Notes under the pieces: generated by a model
Told to the model about the DNA's origin: nothing
Seen by the model: only the letters and a program-made list of their open reading frames with translations
The model's database searches: none
Shown: positions 1-9,971 of the stretch, piece by piece
How positions within the stretch are numbered: position 1 is the stretch's first letter
Layout: every line of letters starts with the position of its first letter
From: Mallotus nudiflorus
Lineage: Eukaryota > Streptophyta > Magnoliopsida > Malpighiales > Euphorbiaceae
Length of the DNA stretch: 64,000 nt
Assembly: GCA_947683625.1 (NCBI GenBank)
Contig: CANTUR010000112.1
Coordinates: forward strand, 3,224,501-3,288,500
Reading direction: 5' to 3'
Translations under genes and position numbers: made by a program

Positions 1-35
1 ATAAACTTTTCACATAGTAGTGTAAATAAAATAAA

Positions 36-205
36 GGAATAAAGTTCATTTTAGCCTTTGAACTTTTCGTAAAAATTCAATTTGGCCCAAATTGACCTTT
101 TTCAACAATTTATCACAAATTTGCATCTAATGTGTCATTTAAACCCATTTTGTGACATATAATGGAGCATGTAACACACATTGTAATTAAGGTGCATGAA
201 ATCAA
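36..205 (+). repeat. Left terminal inverted repeat of the Mutator-like element
   Basis: Read inwards, this segment matches the reverse complement of about 4735-4910. Shared blocks include GGAATAA.GTTC, AGTTCAATTTGG-like, and TCATTTAAACCCATTTT. Similarity is best over the first 125 bp and fades toward 200 bp. The terminal run of caaatt/ggccc words resembles many plant MULE TIRs. It would have contained the transposase binding sites. Confidence 0.8.
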
Positions 206-912
206 CAGAAAATTTAGTTACCAGTCGAATTAAAATAAAAAATGAACTAGAAGCTTAATTAACAAAATTAGAATTAAAGAGTTCAATTAATAAAAGGTTC
301 CCTGCCCTTTCATTCCCCTCACCGTAGGCAATCTCACACTCAAAGTCCCTCTTCGTTGTTCATGTAAAAGGATCCCCGCTCAAAATCGCTACACTTCCGT
401 TGTTCATCCTTATTTTTCTCCTTTTTTTTTTTTTTGCAAAATTAAGCTCAAGAATTTCCCTTTCCAGACTCAAAAATGGTCAACCCCTTTCCCTTACCGC
501 CACTTTTCACCCCAGTATGTCTAATCTACAATGCTTAATTGCCAAGTCAATCTTCATCGCGAAAGGTTACAAGGAAAGGTCTGTGTTCCCCTGGATCTGG
601 CAAGAACTGAGTCCAGGGCTACCATGTTCCATAGTGGCTAGATTTTAGTCAATAAAAAAGCTAATAAAGGTTTCCCTTTCCCAAGTCTATGTTTCAGTTA
701 GACGGTGAGCCTGGGTGTGTTGTGGAAGAGCAAAAGTTTGAGTATTTTATTATTGATTAATTAAAAAGTTTAATTTAATGGCTTTACTAGTGATAATTGT
801 AGTGATAATTGATGTTTATATGGTGATGTTTATTTGAATAAAGGTCGTTTTCTTAGGGTAATAGTGAAGGTAAAAGTATGAAATGACTTGATTTTTTTTT
901 TTTATTACTAGT
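205..912. other. Mutator-like element interior, unidentified, possibly captured sequence
   Basis: This is the stretch between the left TIR and the glycine-rich fragment. It is less AT-rich than its surroundings at 300-650. An 82-codon ORF at 400-648 contains a hydrophobic start and a segment around PWIWQELSPG that I do not recognise. It could be a captured 5' UTR or first exon of a host gene, or chance. No splice or domain evidence fixes its origin. Confidence 0.35.
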
Positions 913-1070
913 TGTTTCTTGGGAGGTGGTGTAGGAGGTGCAGCTGGCAGAGGTGGTGGTCTTAGAGGTGGTGCAGGTGGTGGAGCTGGTGAAGGCAGTG
1001 GCTTTGGAGGTGGTGTAGGTGGTAGAGCAGGTGAAGGCGTTTGGTTTAGCAGAAAGGGAGTGTTGGTTTA
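913..1070 (+). pseudogene. Captured glycine-rich protein fragment (first copy)
   Basis: One plus-strand frame reads as a Gly-rich repeat (pattern GGGVGGAAGRGGGLRGG, then GGAGEGSGFGG) to a stop at 1068-1070. Such repeats are typical of plant glycine-rich cell-wall or RNA-binding proteins. There is no start codon, signal peptide or other domain, so this is a fragment. Codons are GGT/GGA/GGC and the region is GC-richer than its flanks, so it stands out. A shorter, similar copy lies at 4580-4640 in the same Mutator-like element, which suggests capture followed by an internal duplication. A low-complexity expansion unrelated to a host gene is an alternative. The opposite-strand Thr/Ser-rich ORF over the same bases is a shadow. 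Confidence 0.5.
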
Positions 1071-1087
1071 ACAAAAAGGGAGTTTTG

Positions 1088-1258
1088 TGCAATGACCCAT
1101 ATTTTTAATTATTAAATTAAATATGAATTTTAAAGTGTTAAATATTATTTTTATAAAATTATTGTTAAATAAGTATTTTAGTAAATTTATTTATTAGTAA
1201 GAGTATATTTTATATATATGTATATTTATGTATTTAAACATTTGGAAAGAGTTTTCTT

Positions 1259-1290
<32 letters not shown>

Positions 1291-3849
1291 ATGTAAATAA
1301 AAAACAACAACAACAACAAAACATGGCTTTTTCTTCTTCTTCTTCTTCCTTCCTCTTCCCCCGACGCACACCCGATAGCCACTGCCACCTTCACTACCAA
1401 CACCACTAGCCGCTACCAGACAACCCACATCACCGCTCAGCCCTGCTCTCTCTTCCTTCCTCCTCCTTTCTTCTTCTTTTTCGTTTTCCCTTCCTCGTCG
1501 AATTGAGAGAAGCTTGCCGACATTGACTACGGCCACCCCTGGACGTGCCGCCGATGTCATTTGAATCCTTTCCTCTTGGGTTTCATTTTCTCCAAGTCAA
1601 TTTGACCGGGTAACATTGAGAACGACTTCAATTTCAAGTAATTTGATTTTAAGGTTTTATGTTTAATTTGTTGAATTGAGTTTGAATTCGATTAAATTGG
1701 ACTATGTTGTAATTATATGAAATGATATTGAGGTTGAGATCTTGCTAAATATGATTTTATTTATTTTTCTGAATTTTTAAATTTTTTTGGGCATTCAGTC
1801 ACTGTTCTGAGCTCGGGAAATTTTTATTATATTTTTAATAAATTCTATTAATTATGTACAGTAAACTTTGTGAAGGAAGTTTTGTGAAATTCTTTATAGA
1901 ATTTAAGTCATGAATTTTTAAAGTTTATGTTTGAATATTTTTTTCGAAAAAATTATTAGAAATTAGTAAATTATTTAATTTTAATTAAATTATTGTTATT
2001 TATTATGTTTTAGATTATTTTTAAATAATAAAAGTATAAAAAATATTTTTTTTATAATTAATTTTCAATTATTAGTTAATTAGTAGTAATTTTTGGGAAA
2101 ATAAATGAATAATAAATTTATTTATTTATTATTTTCAAGTTTAAGTGTGTCTTTTATTATTTTTATAATATAATTGAGTGATCTTAATAGTTATTTAAAA
2201 TTAATGTTAATTTTGTTGTGAAAATGAAAATTTGATTTCCATAAGTGATATTTTATTTACAAACAAGAATGTTTATTATTTATTTGGAAATAAATTTTTT
2301 ATTTTTTTATTATATAAATAAATTAAATTTTGGTAGTAAACTAAATTTTTATGATATATCAGGATTTGAGAAAAAAATATATTATTTTTATATGTGTTAT
2401 TGTCTTGGTTCTCAGTTGGGCATGATGTGTAGTTCGGGGGTCCAACTCGAAATGTGGAGTTGTGGATAGTATTAAAGTATAGTTTTATGTAGGAATGACT
2501 CTACTTCTAGTAGAGAAATATCCGTTTTACAAAGGAAACTCTGCTAAATTATTGGTAGATTTCTTATAAAACGTAACATCTTATTTGTGTTGAGTTTTGA
2601 GTTTTATTAAAATGATGTCTTAGATCGAGTTTTTCCTTAGAAATCTAGAATGTTTAAGGTTAGGATTTTTAATCCTAATTATTATTTTGATTATTTTCCT
2701 ATAGCCACACCAAGAGCAAAGCCTTCAAATCGAGGCCAATCGAATCAGTATCAAGGAGCGCATCCTACATGTGAGTTATTATTATATGTATGTATTGCAT
2801 GTAGAAAATATTATTAGCATCTATATTTTGAATAAATATGAATTTTATTATGTTGTATTGCATTAAATGTTAATTGTTATTGTTATCATATATATGTTTT
2901 CATATATATAAAAGTGAATATTAATTGTGTAATTTGGATGCTACTCATACTTTAATATGATTTTATTATTTATTTTGATATGATATTTTGGAGGATAGCA
3001 GTAGAACGTGCTACCTAGTGGACTACACTAGGATTGTATGCGCAATAGTATGCTAGTTGCTAGGTTATGATATATTGGTTGATATTTGTGGATAAAGAGT
3101 GGTATGGCTACAGGAGCTCGGTTGACCTGTAGTGTCTCAGGGCCAGTCATGTCGGCAAAGGGACTACAGTAGCTTGGTTGACTTTTTATGTCTCGGGGCC
3201 AATCCATTGCCAAATAGGAAAAGGGAAATATTTTTGGATTCAAGAAAGTTTATTCGTTAGTGAGGTATAGTGATTAAGGTTACGAAATTCTTAGGGTTTT
3301 GCTCCGATCTTCCATTTGTTTTCATCTGTTATATTGATATGAAAAATATTTTTCAGCATTTGCATAAAATGCATGTATAAATTAAATAAATATAAATATA
3401 TAAACAGTATATTGTTTGCTTAGGTTTCATGCATATATATAATAATAATTCACTCAATGATGTTTGATCCCCCTCAATTATTTTTTAAGATTCCTTTCTA
3501 TAAACCTTTCCTGGTTATCCTCTTCGCCGGACCCTTTCTTTACTAGCTGATTTATGTAAATTTTAAACTCTTACTTCCTTTGTATTTATTAGACACTGCA
3601 ATAGTAGTATGCACCTATTGTAGTATGTTATGTTAAGTTGTCAGTAGTTATGTACTCAAATATTTGTAAAATATTTTATTATGATATGATATGGAAAGAC
3701 ATTTTTATGCTTTAAAAAGTTTTAATTCTTTGGTATATTTATGATTATGCTTAGTGTGAACTGGTGTTTTAGGCTTGTTACGGGTTCCAAATTTGTGTAA
3801 ATTGTTGTTCCTTAATGTCGGCTATGACTCTTGGGTTTGGGTCATGACA
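1088..3849 (+). mobile_element. Solo LTR of a long-LTR Ty3/gypsy element (plus orientation)
   Basis: This segment starts TGCAATGACCC and ends GGGTCATGACA, and is flanked by exact 5-bp repeats ttttg (1083-1087 and 3850-3854). No internal retroelement sequence adjoins it, so it is a solo LTR left by unequal recombination. Its ends and internal blocks match the reverse complement of the element D LTRs (51784-55044): a 3' end of the form gctacgggttcc...gtcatgaca, a GC-rich pyrimidine island, the CTCGG box repeat at 3110-3210, and the hairpin block at 2522-2576. Overall it is diverged, so it represents another subfamily. It is inserted in the Mutator-like element, within a 22-bp tandem repeat. Confidence 0.9.
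1325..1560 (+). promoter_or_regulatory. GC-rich pyrimidine-biased island in the LTR
   Basis: After AT-only sequence the plus strand becomes C/T-rich (runs of cttctt, cctcctcc, ccaccttc) for about 235 bp. The same kind of island occurs at a similar offset from the LTR start in every related LTR of this window (28430-28675, 47435-47765, 54247-54534, 62465-62740). I infer the start of the transcribed leader, or a promoter-proximal region. Short ORFs in it on both strands are a by-product of the composition. Confidence 0.45.
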
Positions 3850-3858
3850 TTTTGGTTA

Positions 3859-4077
3859 GCAGAAAGGGAGTTTAATAATGGTCATAGCAGAGCAATGAGG
3901 TTGGTTAAAACTGCATTTGGAAGAGATAAAGCATGGTGGCAATTATTAGCAAGGAGATGGAAAGAGGAGTGTGTTGAATTTTTCCTATTTATGATAGTAA
4001 TGGGTTGTTTGTTGTATAGTTTTCTAATAAAATGCAGTGAATTGATGCCATATGAGAGTGCATTTGATCTGAAGTAG
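3859..4077 (+). pseudogene. Captured PIF/Harbinger-type nuclease (HARBI1/ALP1-like) C-terminal fragment
   Basis: The frame reads REFNNGHSRAMRLVKTAFG, then WQLLARRWK, then a hydrophobic stretch with C-LLYSFLIKC, to a stop at 4075-4077. This is the layout of the DDE_Tnp_4/HARBI1 C-terminus: FN..HS..R..VE.AFGRLK.RW, followed by ACC.LHNF. The usual GRLKARW is here GRDKAWW and the LHN motif is LYS, consistent with decay. The N-terminal DDE residues are absent. The fragment begins next to the solo LTR and runs into the MnmE fragment. It could come from a domesticated host ALP1-like gene or from a transposon. Identification rests on motif reading. Confidence 0.5.
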
Positions 4078-4553
4078 TTGCTATGGGTGTTGATGTCATA
4101 TCATGATAATAAATGCATTTGATGGATGGACTTCTAAAAATTCTAAACTTCTAAGTAGGATTGAGTCTAATAAGGTCTTCAAAGCTAACTTTCTTATTTC
4201 CTATGCTCACACAACAATTTTAGATGTTGTTGTTGCCAAATGTTTGCCTAATTTGTCTAATGTGGCCCAGTTAATTTACACTATGTACTTTTGGAGTTAC
4301 AATTTTGTTCCTTTTTCATTTGGAATTACAGAAATCAGTTAAATATTCAATACCAATGGTCCTTGTAATTAACAAAATAGACATTGGTGCATTTTTATGC
4401 ATGGAGTGGGTTGATTGGTACATTAATTCTTTTAGTAAGCATGTTTTCACTTGTGTTGTTACTAGTCAAGGAATCCAAGACCTGGAGCTGGCAATATTAG
4501 AGATTGTAGGTCTGAACAACATGCCTGCAGGAGGGTGGAAATGGATAGTGAAC
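4065..4553 (+). pseudogene. Captured MnmE/TrmE-type tRNA-modification GTPase fragment with retained intron
   Basis: Two coding blocks join in phase 0 across an apparent intron. Block 1 (to 4174) reads AFDGWTSKNSKLLSRIESNK. The putative intron 4175-4331 starts gt and ends acag. Block 2 (from 4332) reads IPMVLVINKIDIG..., with the G-domain G4 motif NKID, then FSKHVFTCVVTSQGIQDLE (around the G5 region) and AGGWKWIVN before a stop. These match the expected order of the plant nuclear MnmE-like protein, which modifies the tRNA wobble uridine in organelles. A frame slip lies just before block 1 (4085-4105). The G1-G3 motifs and both other domains are absent. Intron retention implies capture from genomic DNA, not a processed mRNA. 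It lies downstream of the Harbinger fragment in the same element. Confidence 0.65.
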
Positions 4554-4579
4554 TAGGTTTAGCTATTAATTGTGTAAGT

Positions 4580-4660
4580 GGTTGCCTTGGAGGTGGTGCA
4601 CGTGGTGGAGCTAGCGAAGGCAGTGGCTTTGGAAAAGTTAAAGTAAAAAGGGAGTTTAAT
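4580..4660 (+). pseudogene. Second, shorter copy of the glycine-rich fragment
   Basis: Positions 4586-4634 repeat the sequence of about 972-1018 (reading LGGGARGGASEGSGFG). They are followed by a copy of the agggagtttaataatggtcat word that also opens the Harbinger-like fragment at about 3865. The duplicated borders suggest the captured middle segment was inserted between two copies, or that template switching occurred during capture. Confidence 0.5.
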
Positions 4661-4734
4661 AATGGTCATGTTAATTGTTTTATGCAATTTTTATGGATTA
4701 TTCTCAATAAATAATTTTTATTTGTTTAACCATT

Positions 4735-4910
4735 TTTTAATTTCTTTTTAGTGTTTAATCAAGAGGTGTATTACACTCTTTATTATTTGTTAAAAAATGG
4801 GTTTAAATGATACATTAAGTGCAAGTTTTATGTTAAATTATCAAAAAAGGTCATTTTGGACCAAATTGAACTTTTGTAAAATGTTTGAGGGACGAATCGA
4901 ACCTTATTCC
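4735..4910 (-). repeat. Right terminal inverted repeat of the Mutator-like element
   Basis: This is the partner of the left TIR and ends in ttattcc at 4910, directly followed by the 9-bp target duplication taaaataaa (4911-4919). Several point differences from the left copy show that the element is not recent. Confidence 0.8.
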
Positions 4911-4919
4911 TAAAATAAA

Positions 4920-5806
4920 CAGATAAATGCATATCCAAATATCAAATTAAACCTAAGAATTTGTTCTATAAATTTTTTAATATAATTTTTTTGGAGGTAC
5001 AATATTCATACAACCATTAAAAGACAGACCTTTCCATTAATTTTCACTCTGAAAGCATAGAAAGCTCACGACCACCTCTTCCTCTGCTCCATTGTCCTTG
5101 CTACTTTTCATGCGCATGTAACAAACTATTCCAGAAAAATTTTCTTCCTCGCTTGAGAAGCATAAGCAAGAATAATTTGCCATATATAATTGATATTTTA
5201 AATAAATAATGACATCAATTGAACTCTACACTTTATAATGTTTTTAAAAAGAAGTTACTACTTGATTATATTATGATTGTAAATAGTTGTCCAAAACCTT
5301 TTTTTTTCAATAATACATACCATATTTATCAAGTGGATAATTGTCCATATATAATTGATAGCTTTCTTGGTCCCTGAATTAATGTGTGTGTATATATATC
5401 TAATTATTATTCATTTATCTTTCATATTTATCACATCATATTGAAATCAAATTTTTGAAAAGAATTTATTTTGTGATTTAGAAGAGATTCTACATGCATT
5501 ATTGAAATGTATATTGATTTTCAATTGTCATAATTATAAGTTAAAATTTTTAAAAAAATTATAAAAATAAAAAAGATTAACTATGCATGACTTTTTCTTT
5601 AAATGATAATTTGTACTTAAAAAAATTATAAAAACAAAAAAGGCGTAACTATGCATGACTTTTTCTTTAAATGAAATATATTATTAGGTACATGTTTTTA
5701 ACTCTCTGATATATTAAAAATTACTTATAAATATATTATACAATGTTAAAATTACATCCTCAATGTTTTAAATGCCTTAAGTAAGCCAAATGCAAGCTAT
5801 GCATTA
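4920..5806. other. AT-rich intergenic DNA with a small tandem duplication
   Basis: No coding sequence is recognisable. Positions 5000-5180 are less AT-rich and may be low-copy DNA. At 5551-5606 and 5618-5674 a block of about 56 bp containing ctatgcatgactttttcttt is duplicated at a 68-bp period. Confidence 0.5.
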
Positions 5807-5999
5807 CATCAAAACAAACGATGAGGAAGAAGTGTTTTCCATGTATTGGTACAATTATATAATAGTTGTACAACTTGAATTAAGGAAGTGGAATACTGCT
5901 AAAACACTAAATACAAAATTTAACTTATAGATAAGATATAACAACTAGTAACAACATACTAATTAAATTAGTAATAGTATACTAACTAAATCCTTAACA
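5807..5999 (-). repeat. Copia A 3' LTR
   Basis: This matches 14751-14932 along most of its length, with a short extra duplicated attaaattagtaata segment near 5960. The outer end is followed by the degenerate terminus ...taaca. It is 193 bp, against 182 bp for the partner. Confidence 0.85.
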
Positions 6000-6000
6000 C

Positions 6001-6488
6001 CCTTTTACAAGCCTATAGGAGCGAGGGAACTAAATGCAATTTTGAAGCAAAGGATGAAAATAACCGAGCATCCAAATGCTTGGTGAAAATATCACCCATT
6101 TGATCTTTGTTGGAGATGAAATGAACTTGAATGGCTGCACATTGAATTTATTCATGATTAAAGTGAGAATCGAGTTCAATATGTTTAGTACATGCATGAA
6201 AAACAAGATTAGAACTCATGTATATGGCACTAATATTGTCACACTAAATCACAACAGGTTATGGACATTATAAACCCATTTCAACAAGTAGTGATTTTAG
6301 CCAAAGTATCTCAAATGTAGTGTTTGCAATTAGCTTGTACTCACTTTTTAAATAAGAATGAGCAATCATATATTATTTCTTAGCACTCTAAGAAATTAGA
6401 TTATGAAAAATGGCATAAAGACTGGTAGATCTCCAATCATCAGGGTAGCCACCCTAATTACTGTGAGAAAAGCTCTGAAGATGCATGA
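6001..6488 (-). pseudogene. Copia A RNase H C-terminus
   Basis: Near 6080-6020 the minus strand reads DQMGDIFTKHLDARLF followed by SKLHLVPSLL. This is the conserved end of copia RNase H ((Q)ADIFTK.L....F..L..KLG). It lies directly before the 3' LTR (5807-5999). The rest of the domain, toward 6488, is heavily mutated and was cut off from the RT by insertion of element B. Confidence 0.7.
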
Positions 6489-6672
6489 TGTGAACTTTGT
6501 AATCTTGTATGTTTAATATGAGAAGAGTTTACATGTATATATAAATAATACAATTGATGTATGATGTAAGATGATATACATTGACAATCAAACACTAACA
6601 AACTACTAACAAATATAACCAAATACTAACAATAAGATAATCATAAGCTGGTTCAAAGTAGATTGGCTAACA
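6489..6672 (-). repeat. Copia B 3' LTR
   Basis: Same length as, and closely similar to, 10907-11090. It begins TGTGAACTTTG and ends GGCTAACA in plus orientation. Confidence 0.9.
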
Positions 6673-6689
6673 CCCCCTAATAAGCCCAA

Positions 6690-7300
6690 GACCATCATGA
6701 TGAGGGAGTTGACAACACAAAGACTGAAACCGAGTGATGGAGATAGGCTTGGTAAATAAATCAGCAAGCTAGGCATGGGTGGACAGAAATTGCACTTAAA
6801 GGCTACTATATGCAACTTGCTCACACACAAAGTGAAAATCTAACTCAATATGCTTCGTGTGAGCATGAAAACTGGATTGGATGTCAAATATATTGCACTA
6901 ATATTGTCACAAAATAAAGTTACCTTGGGACAATGAAATTTGAGTTCATTAAGGAGAGAGAGAATCTAAATTAGTTCAATAGTAGCATCATCAATGTCCT
7001 TATGTTCACTTTCTGTGGAAGACCTTGCAATCGTGGGCTATTTCTTCACCATCTATGAGATTAGTGAACGTCTAAGAAATACACCATAACCACTTATAAA
7101 GCAATGATCATCCATATCTCCTCCCCAATTACTATCACTATAATAAGAAAGAGCTAAAGGCGAGTCATGAGAGAAGAATAATCCATAAGTCTAAGTGCCT
7201 TAAAGATACCAAAGTAATCTTTTTAAAGCAATCCAATGTTCAAGAGTTGGTGAGTTCATGAACTGACATAATCTATTTATATTGAATGCAATGTTTGGAC
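6690..7300 (-). pseudogene. Copia B RNase H remnant
   Basis: On the minus strand the region around 7150-7020 reads DSDWGGDMDDHCFISGYGVF. This is the RNase H segment with the (S)D.DW....RRS.SG pattern. Near 6770-6690 it reads ADLFTKPISITRFQSL and LPHHDGLGLIRGC, the conserved C-terminus. The stretch between is broken by stops. It lies directly before the 3' LTR. Confidence 0.7.
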
Positions 7301-8110
7301 ATGTGATAGTAATATATTAGAGAGCACCCACAAACTTGCGATAATCCTCAGCTTGATTAATAGGTTTGCCACGATTTTTCATTAACGAAGGCTTAATGGC
7401 GATGAGAGTATAATAAGACTTTGAATCCAACATTCCTGTATGCTCACGTAAATCACAAATATATTTGTGTTGAGAAATGAAAATAACAATATTTTGCCAA
7501 TGCACCTCTAGCCTAAGAAAATAATGTAAATCATTAAGATCACATATAAGAAACTCTTGCTTGAACTTGTTGATCATGGTAAGAACAAGCGATAAGTTAG
7601 ACATAGTCACCACATACATAAGAATAAATACCATATCATTGCCTTATTGGTAAATAAATAATGAGTGGTCACTCTTGGAGGCAATAAAATTAAGAGAAAG
7701 TGAGTTGGAGCTTAGCCTTTGAAAGCATGCCCGTGGGGCTTGCTTCAAACCATAAAGCAACTTGTGTAGCTCGTAAACATGATATGGATGTGATGAATCG
7801 ACATAGCCAGGTGGTTACATTAAGATTATTTCAATAATATGACCATGTAGGAAGGCATTAAAAACATCCAACTATCAAATTAACCATTTGTGCATTGTTG
7901 CTAGAGCCAAAATAGTGTGAATGGTGGTGGCCTTAATGACTTAGTTGAAAGTTTCTTTGTAATCTAAACTAGATTTTTGAGTGAACCCTTATGCTACTAA
8001 TCTTGCTTTATAGCTCTCAATGGTGCCATTGGAATGTCTCTTGATGTGATAAATCCACTTACAACCTACAACTTTAACATTAAAAGGTCTTGGAACCAAA
8101 GTCCAAGTAG
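7300..8110 (-). pseudogene. Copia B reverse transcriptase remnant
   Basis: Blocks on the minus strand read VVGCKWIYHIKRHSNGTIESYKARLVA, cut by stops, then LDVFNAFLHG, then LYGLKQAPRA, then 7634-7317 with FKQEFLICDLNDLHYFLRLEVHW and YICDLREHTGML. The order is that of RVT_2. At the active site the family motif YVDDIII is reduced to YVVTMSN, so both catalytic aspartates appear deleted. Confidence 0.75.
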
Positions 8111-8252
8111 AATTAACAAGAAGAGCATTTATTTCATTAGACATAACTTTATTCCATTCATGATATTTTAAAGCTTGTAACTATGTACATGGTTTCATAT
8201 AAATATAGTCGGGTTTTAAAGAAGATGTAGAATGAGCAAGATTAGCATTGCG

Positions 8253-8528
8253 TCAATGAAGAGTGAAAGGACACAAATTCATAAGATGGGTGCAAGTGGT
8301 AGTGGTTGGAGGTGTAGCATGGGATGATAAATCAATAACTAAATTTAGTCCTAAAGGAGAAAAGTTTTTAAGCCAAGTAGTTGGGATAGAAGGGGACATA
8401 AAAGGAGAGACGTATGGAGCAATAGAGGTGGCAGGTGGTGTTGTAGTTAATATGAAAGTGGTATTTGGCTCAGAAGGAAGAGTTTGGGTAGAGTTAGGAG
8501 TGTGAGAAGGATAAGGATTTGAGTACAT
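8253..8528 (-). pseudogene. Copia B integrase-RT linker (Pro/Thr/Ser-rich)
   Basis: A 91-codon open stretch is rich in Ser, Thr and Pro (e.g. PNTTFILTTTPPATSIAPY) and lies between the integrase and RT segments. This is the variable hinge seen at this place in copia polyproteins. It has no domain of its own. The opposite-strand ORF over the same bases is a shadow. Confidence 0.5.
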
Positions 8529-8529
8529 A

Positions 8530-9545
8530 CCTGATTATAAAGAATCAAATAGAGAGGCGGTTGATACTATCATCCACGGTGAGAAATTATTAGCATGTGG
8601 TCAATTTGATGAATGATTATTTTACCTAAAAGGAAATAAAGTCTTATCAAAAGTGATATGTCTTACAACATATATTTTATCTTTAGCAATATCTAATCAT
8701 AAATGACTATGGTAAGTGGGATAATTGTTTAGATAAATACATTGTTAAGTGTGAAAATAAATTTTATTTTTATTGTATGGTCTGAGCCATGGATAAACTA
8801 CACAACAAAAAATTCTCAATTTTGTATATTGGGTTTTTTTATTATATAACAAACAAAATGGAGTGGAATTTTGAAAAACATGACTAGGCATATAATTGAT
8901 TAATTCCACACTTGTTTAAAAAGCATAAGGCCAAAATCGAAGAGGAATACTAGCATGAGCTAATAAAGTTAAGCCATTATCAATGATATGTCTAATTTTT
9001 CATTCAAAATTTCCATTTTGTTAATGTGTGTAAGGACATGCAATTTGGTGAACAATTCCTATTTGTTTAAAATATGAATTAAGTTTTTGATATTCAACTC
9101 CCCAATCAGAATGAAAAGCTTTAATATAAGAATTAAATTGCCTTAAAACCAAAAATTCAAATTCTTTAAACATTGTAAAAACTTGGTTTTTAATTTTAAG
9201 AAAATAAATCCAAGTGAATCAAGTAAAATCATCCACAAATAAAACAAAATAAGAAAAACCTAAATTGGATAAAATTGGGGCAAGATCTTAGACATCAGAG
9301 TGAATAATATCAAAGGGTTTTTTACTATGATGTTCAATAGATGCTAATGGCATCCTAGCCAATTTGCCCAATTTACATGCAGAACAAATTATTTTAGAAA
9401 CTGAACTAGAACAAGGAAGATTATTGTTGGAAATTATTGTAGACACAGTGGATGCATGAGGATGGCCTAATCTGGCATGCCAATCATTAAAAAAAGTAGA
9501 AACACCAAAATATGCAGATTTTATTTTCAGTTGGAGATAGTACAA
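8530..9545 (-). pseudogene. Copia B GAG-pre-integrase and integrase remnant
   Basis: The minus frame 9545-9288 reads DWHARLGHPHASTVSTII, then SACKLGKLARMPL, then PFDIIHSDV. This is the HHCC zinc-binding segment (H-H then C-X2-C) running into the integrase core at the first catalytic Asp (HSDVWG in the family). Downstream to about 8530 the integrase core is visible only in pieces with stops (for instance the FVDDFTW-like segment near 9220). Confidence 0.75.
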
Positions 9546-9971
9546 GCCATCTTCACTCGGTCGTTGTAACAGTATTGCCTTAGTCCTTTGATCCTTTACA
9601 AGAAAATAGTTAGGCTAAAATTTAAAGAAATAATAATTATCTCTAGTGAATTTGTGGACAGATAATAGATTTTTAGCAAGAGCAGGAACATGGAGTATAT
9701 TATTTAACTTTAAAGAATTATTATCAAAAGTGGGATATAATGCTTTACCTTTAGAAATAATTGGCAATCCTTGGCCATTTCCTACTCGGATTTGATTGAA
9801 GCCTTAATAAGGTTGAATATCATAGATTACAATAGGATTTGGTGTTATGTGATGGCTTACACCAATGTCAGGTGTCTAGCCTATAGAATTCAACAAAGGT
9901 GAGGGAGCTAAATTGAGTGTAATATGAAAAGGGGGCCATATCAAAAATGTAGACCAGTGGGCGAGTAAGCA

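Larger units (their letters stand above)
36..4910. mobile_element. Non-autonomous Mutator-like element (Pack-MULE type) with captured gene fragments
   Basis: The ends are long imperfect inverted repeats, left from 36 and right ending at 4910, both starting GGAATAA when read inwards. Immediately outside are exact 9-bp direct repeats, taaaataaa at 27-35 and 4911-4919. Long TIRs plus a 9-bp target duplication are the hallmark of Mutator-like elements. No MuDR-type transposase (MULE domain, SWIM finger) is visible, so the element is non-autonomous. The interior holds a glycine-rich coding fragment (two copies), a Harbinger-nuclease-like fragment and a MnmE GTPase exon-intron-exon fragment. This composition is typical of Pack-MULEs. 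A solo LTR of 2762 bp was inserted later at 1088-3849; without it and its target duplication the element is about 2.1 kb. The boundaries are well supported; the donor genes are inferred from motif recognition only. Confidence 0.85.

Noticed and set aside
853..1092. 79-codon Thr/Ser-rich minus ORF
   Set aside because: It is the reverse shadow of the Gly-rich fragment (GGT/GGA codons read backwards give Thr/Ser).
1234..1560. 108-codon minus ORF (and short plus ORF) with Arg/Glu/Gly-rich product
   Set aside because: It lies in the GC island of a solo LTR. Similar-composition ORFs occur in both strands of every such island without a conserved frame.
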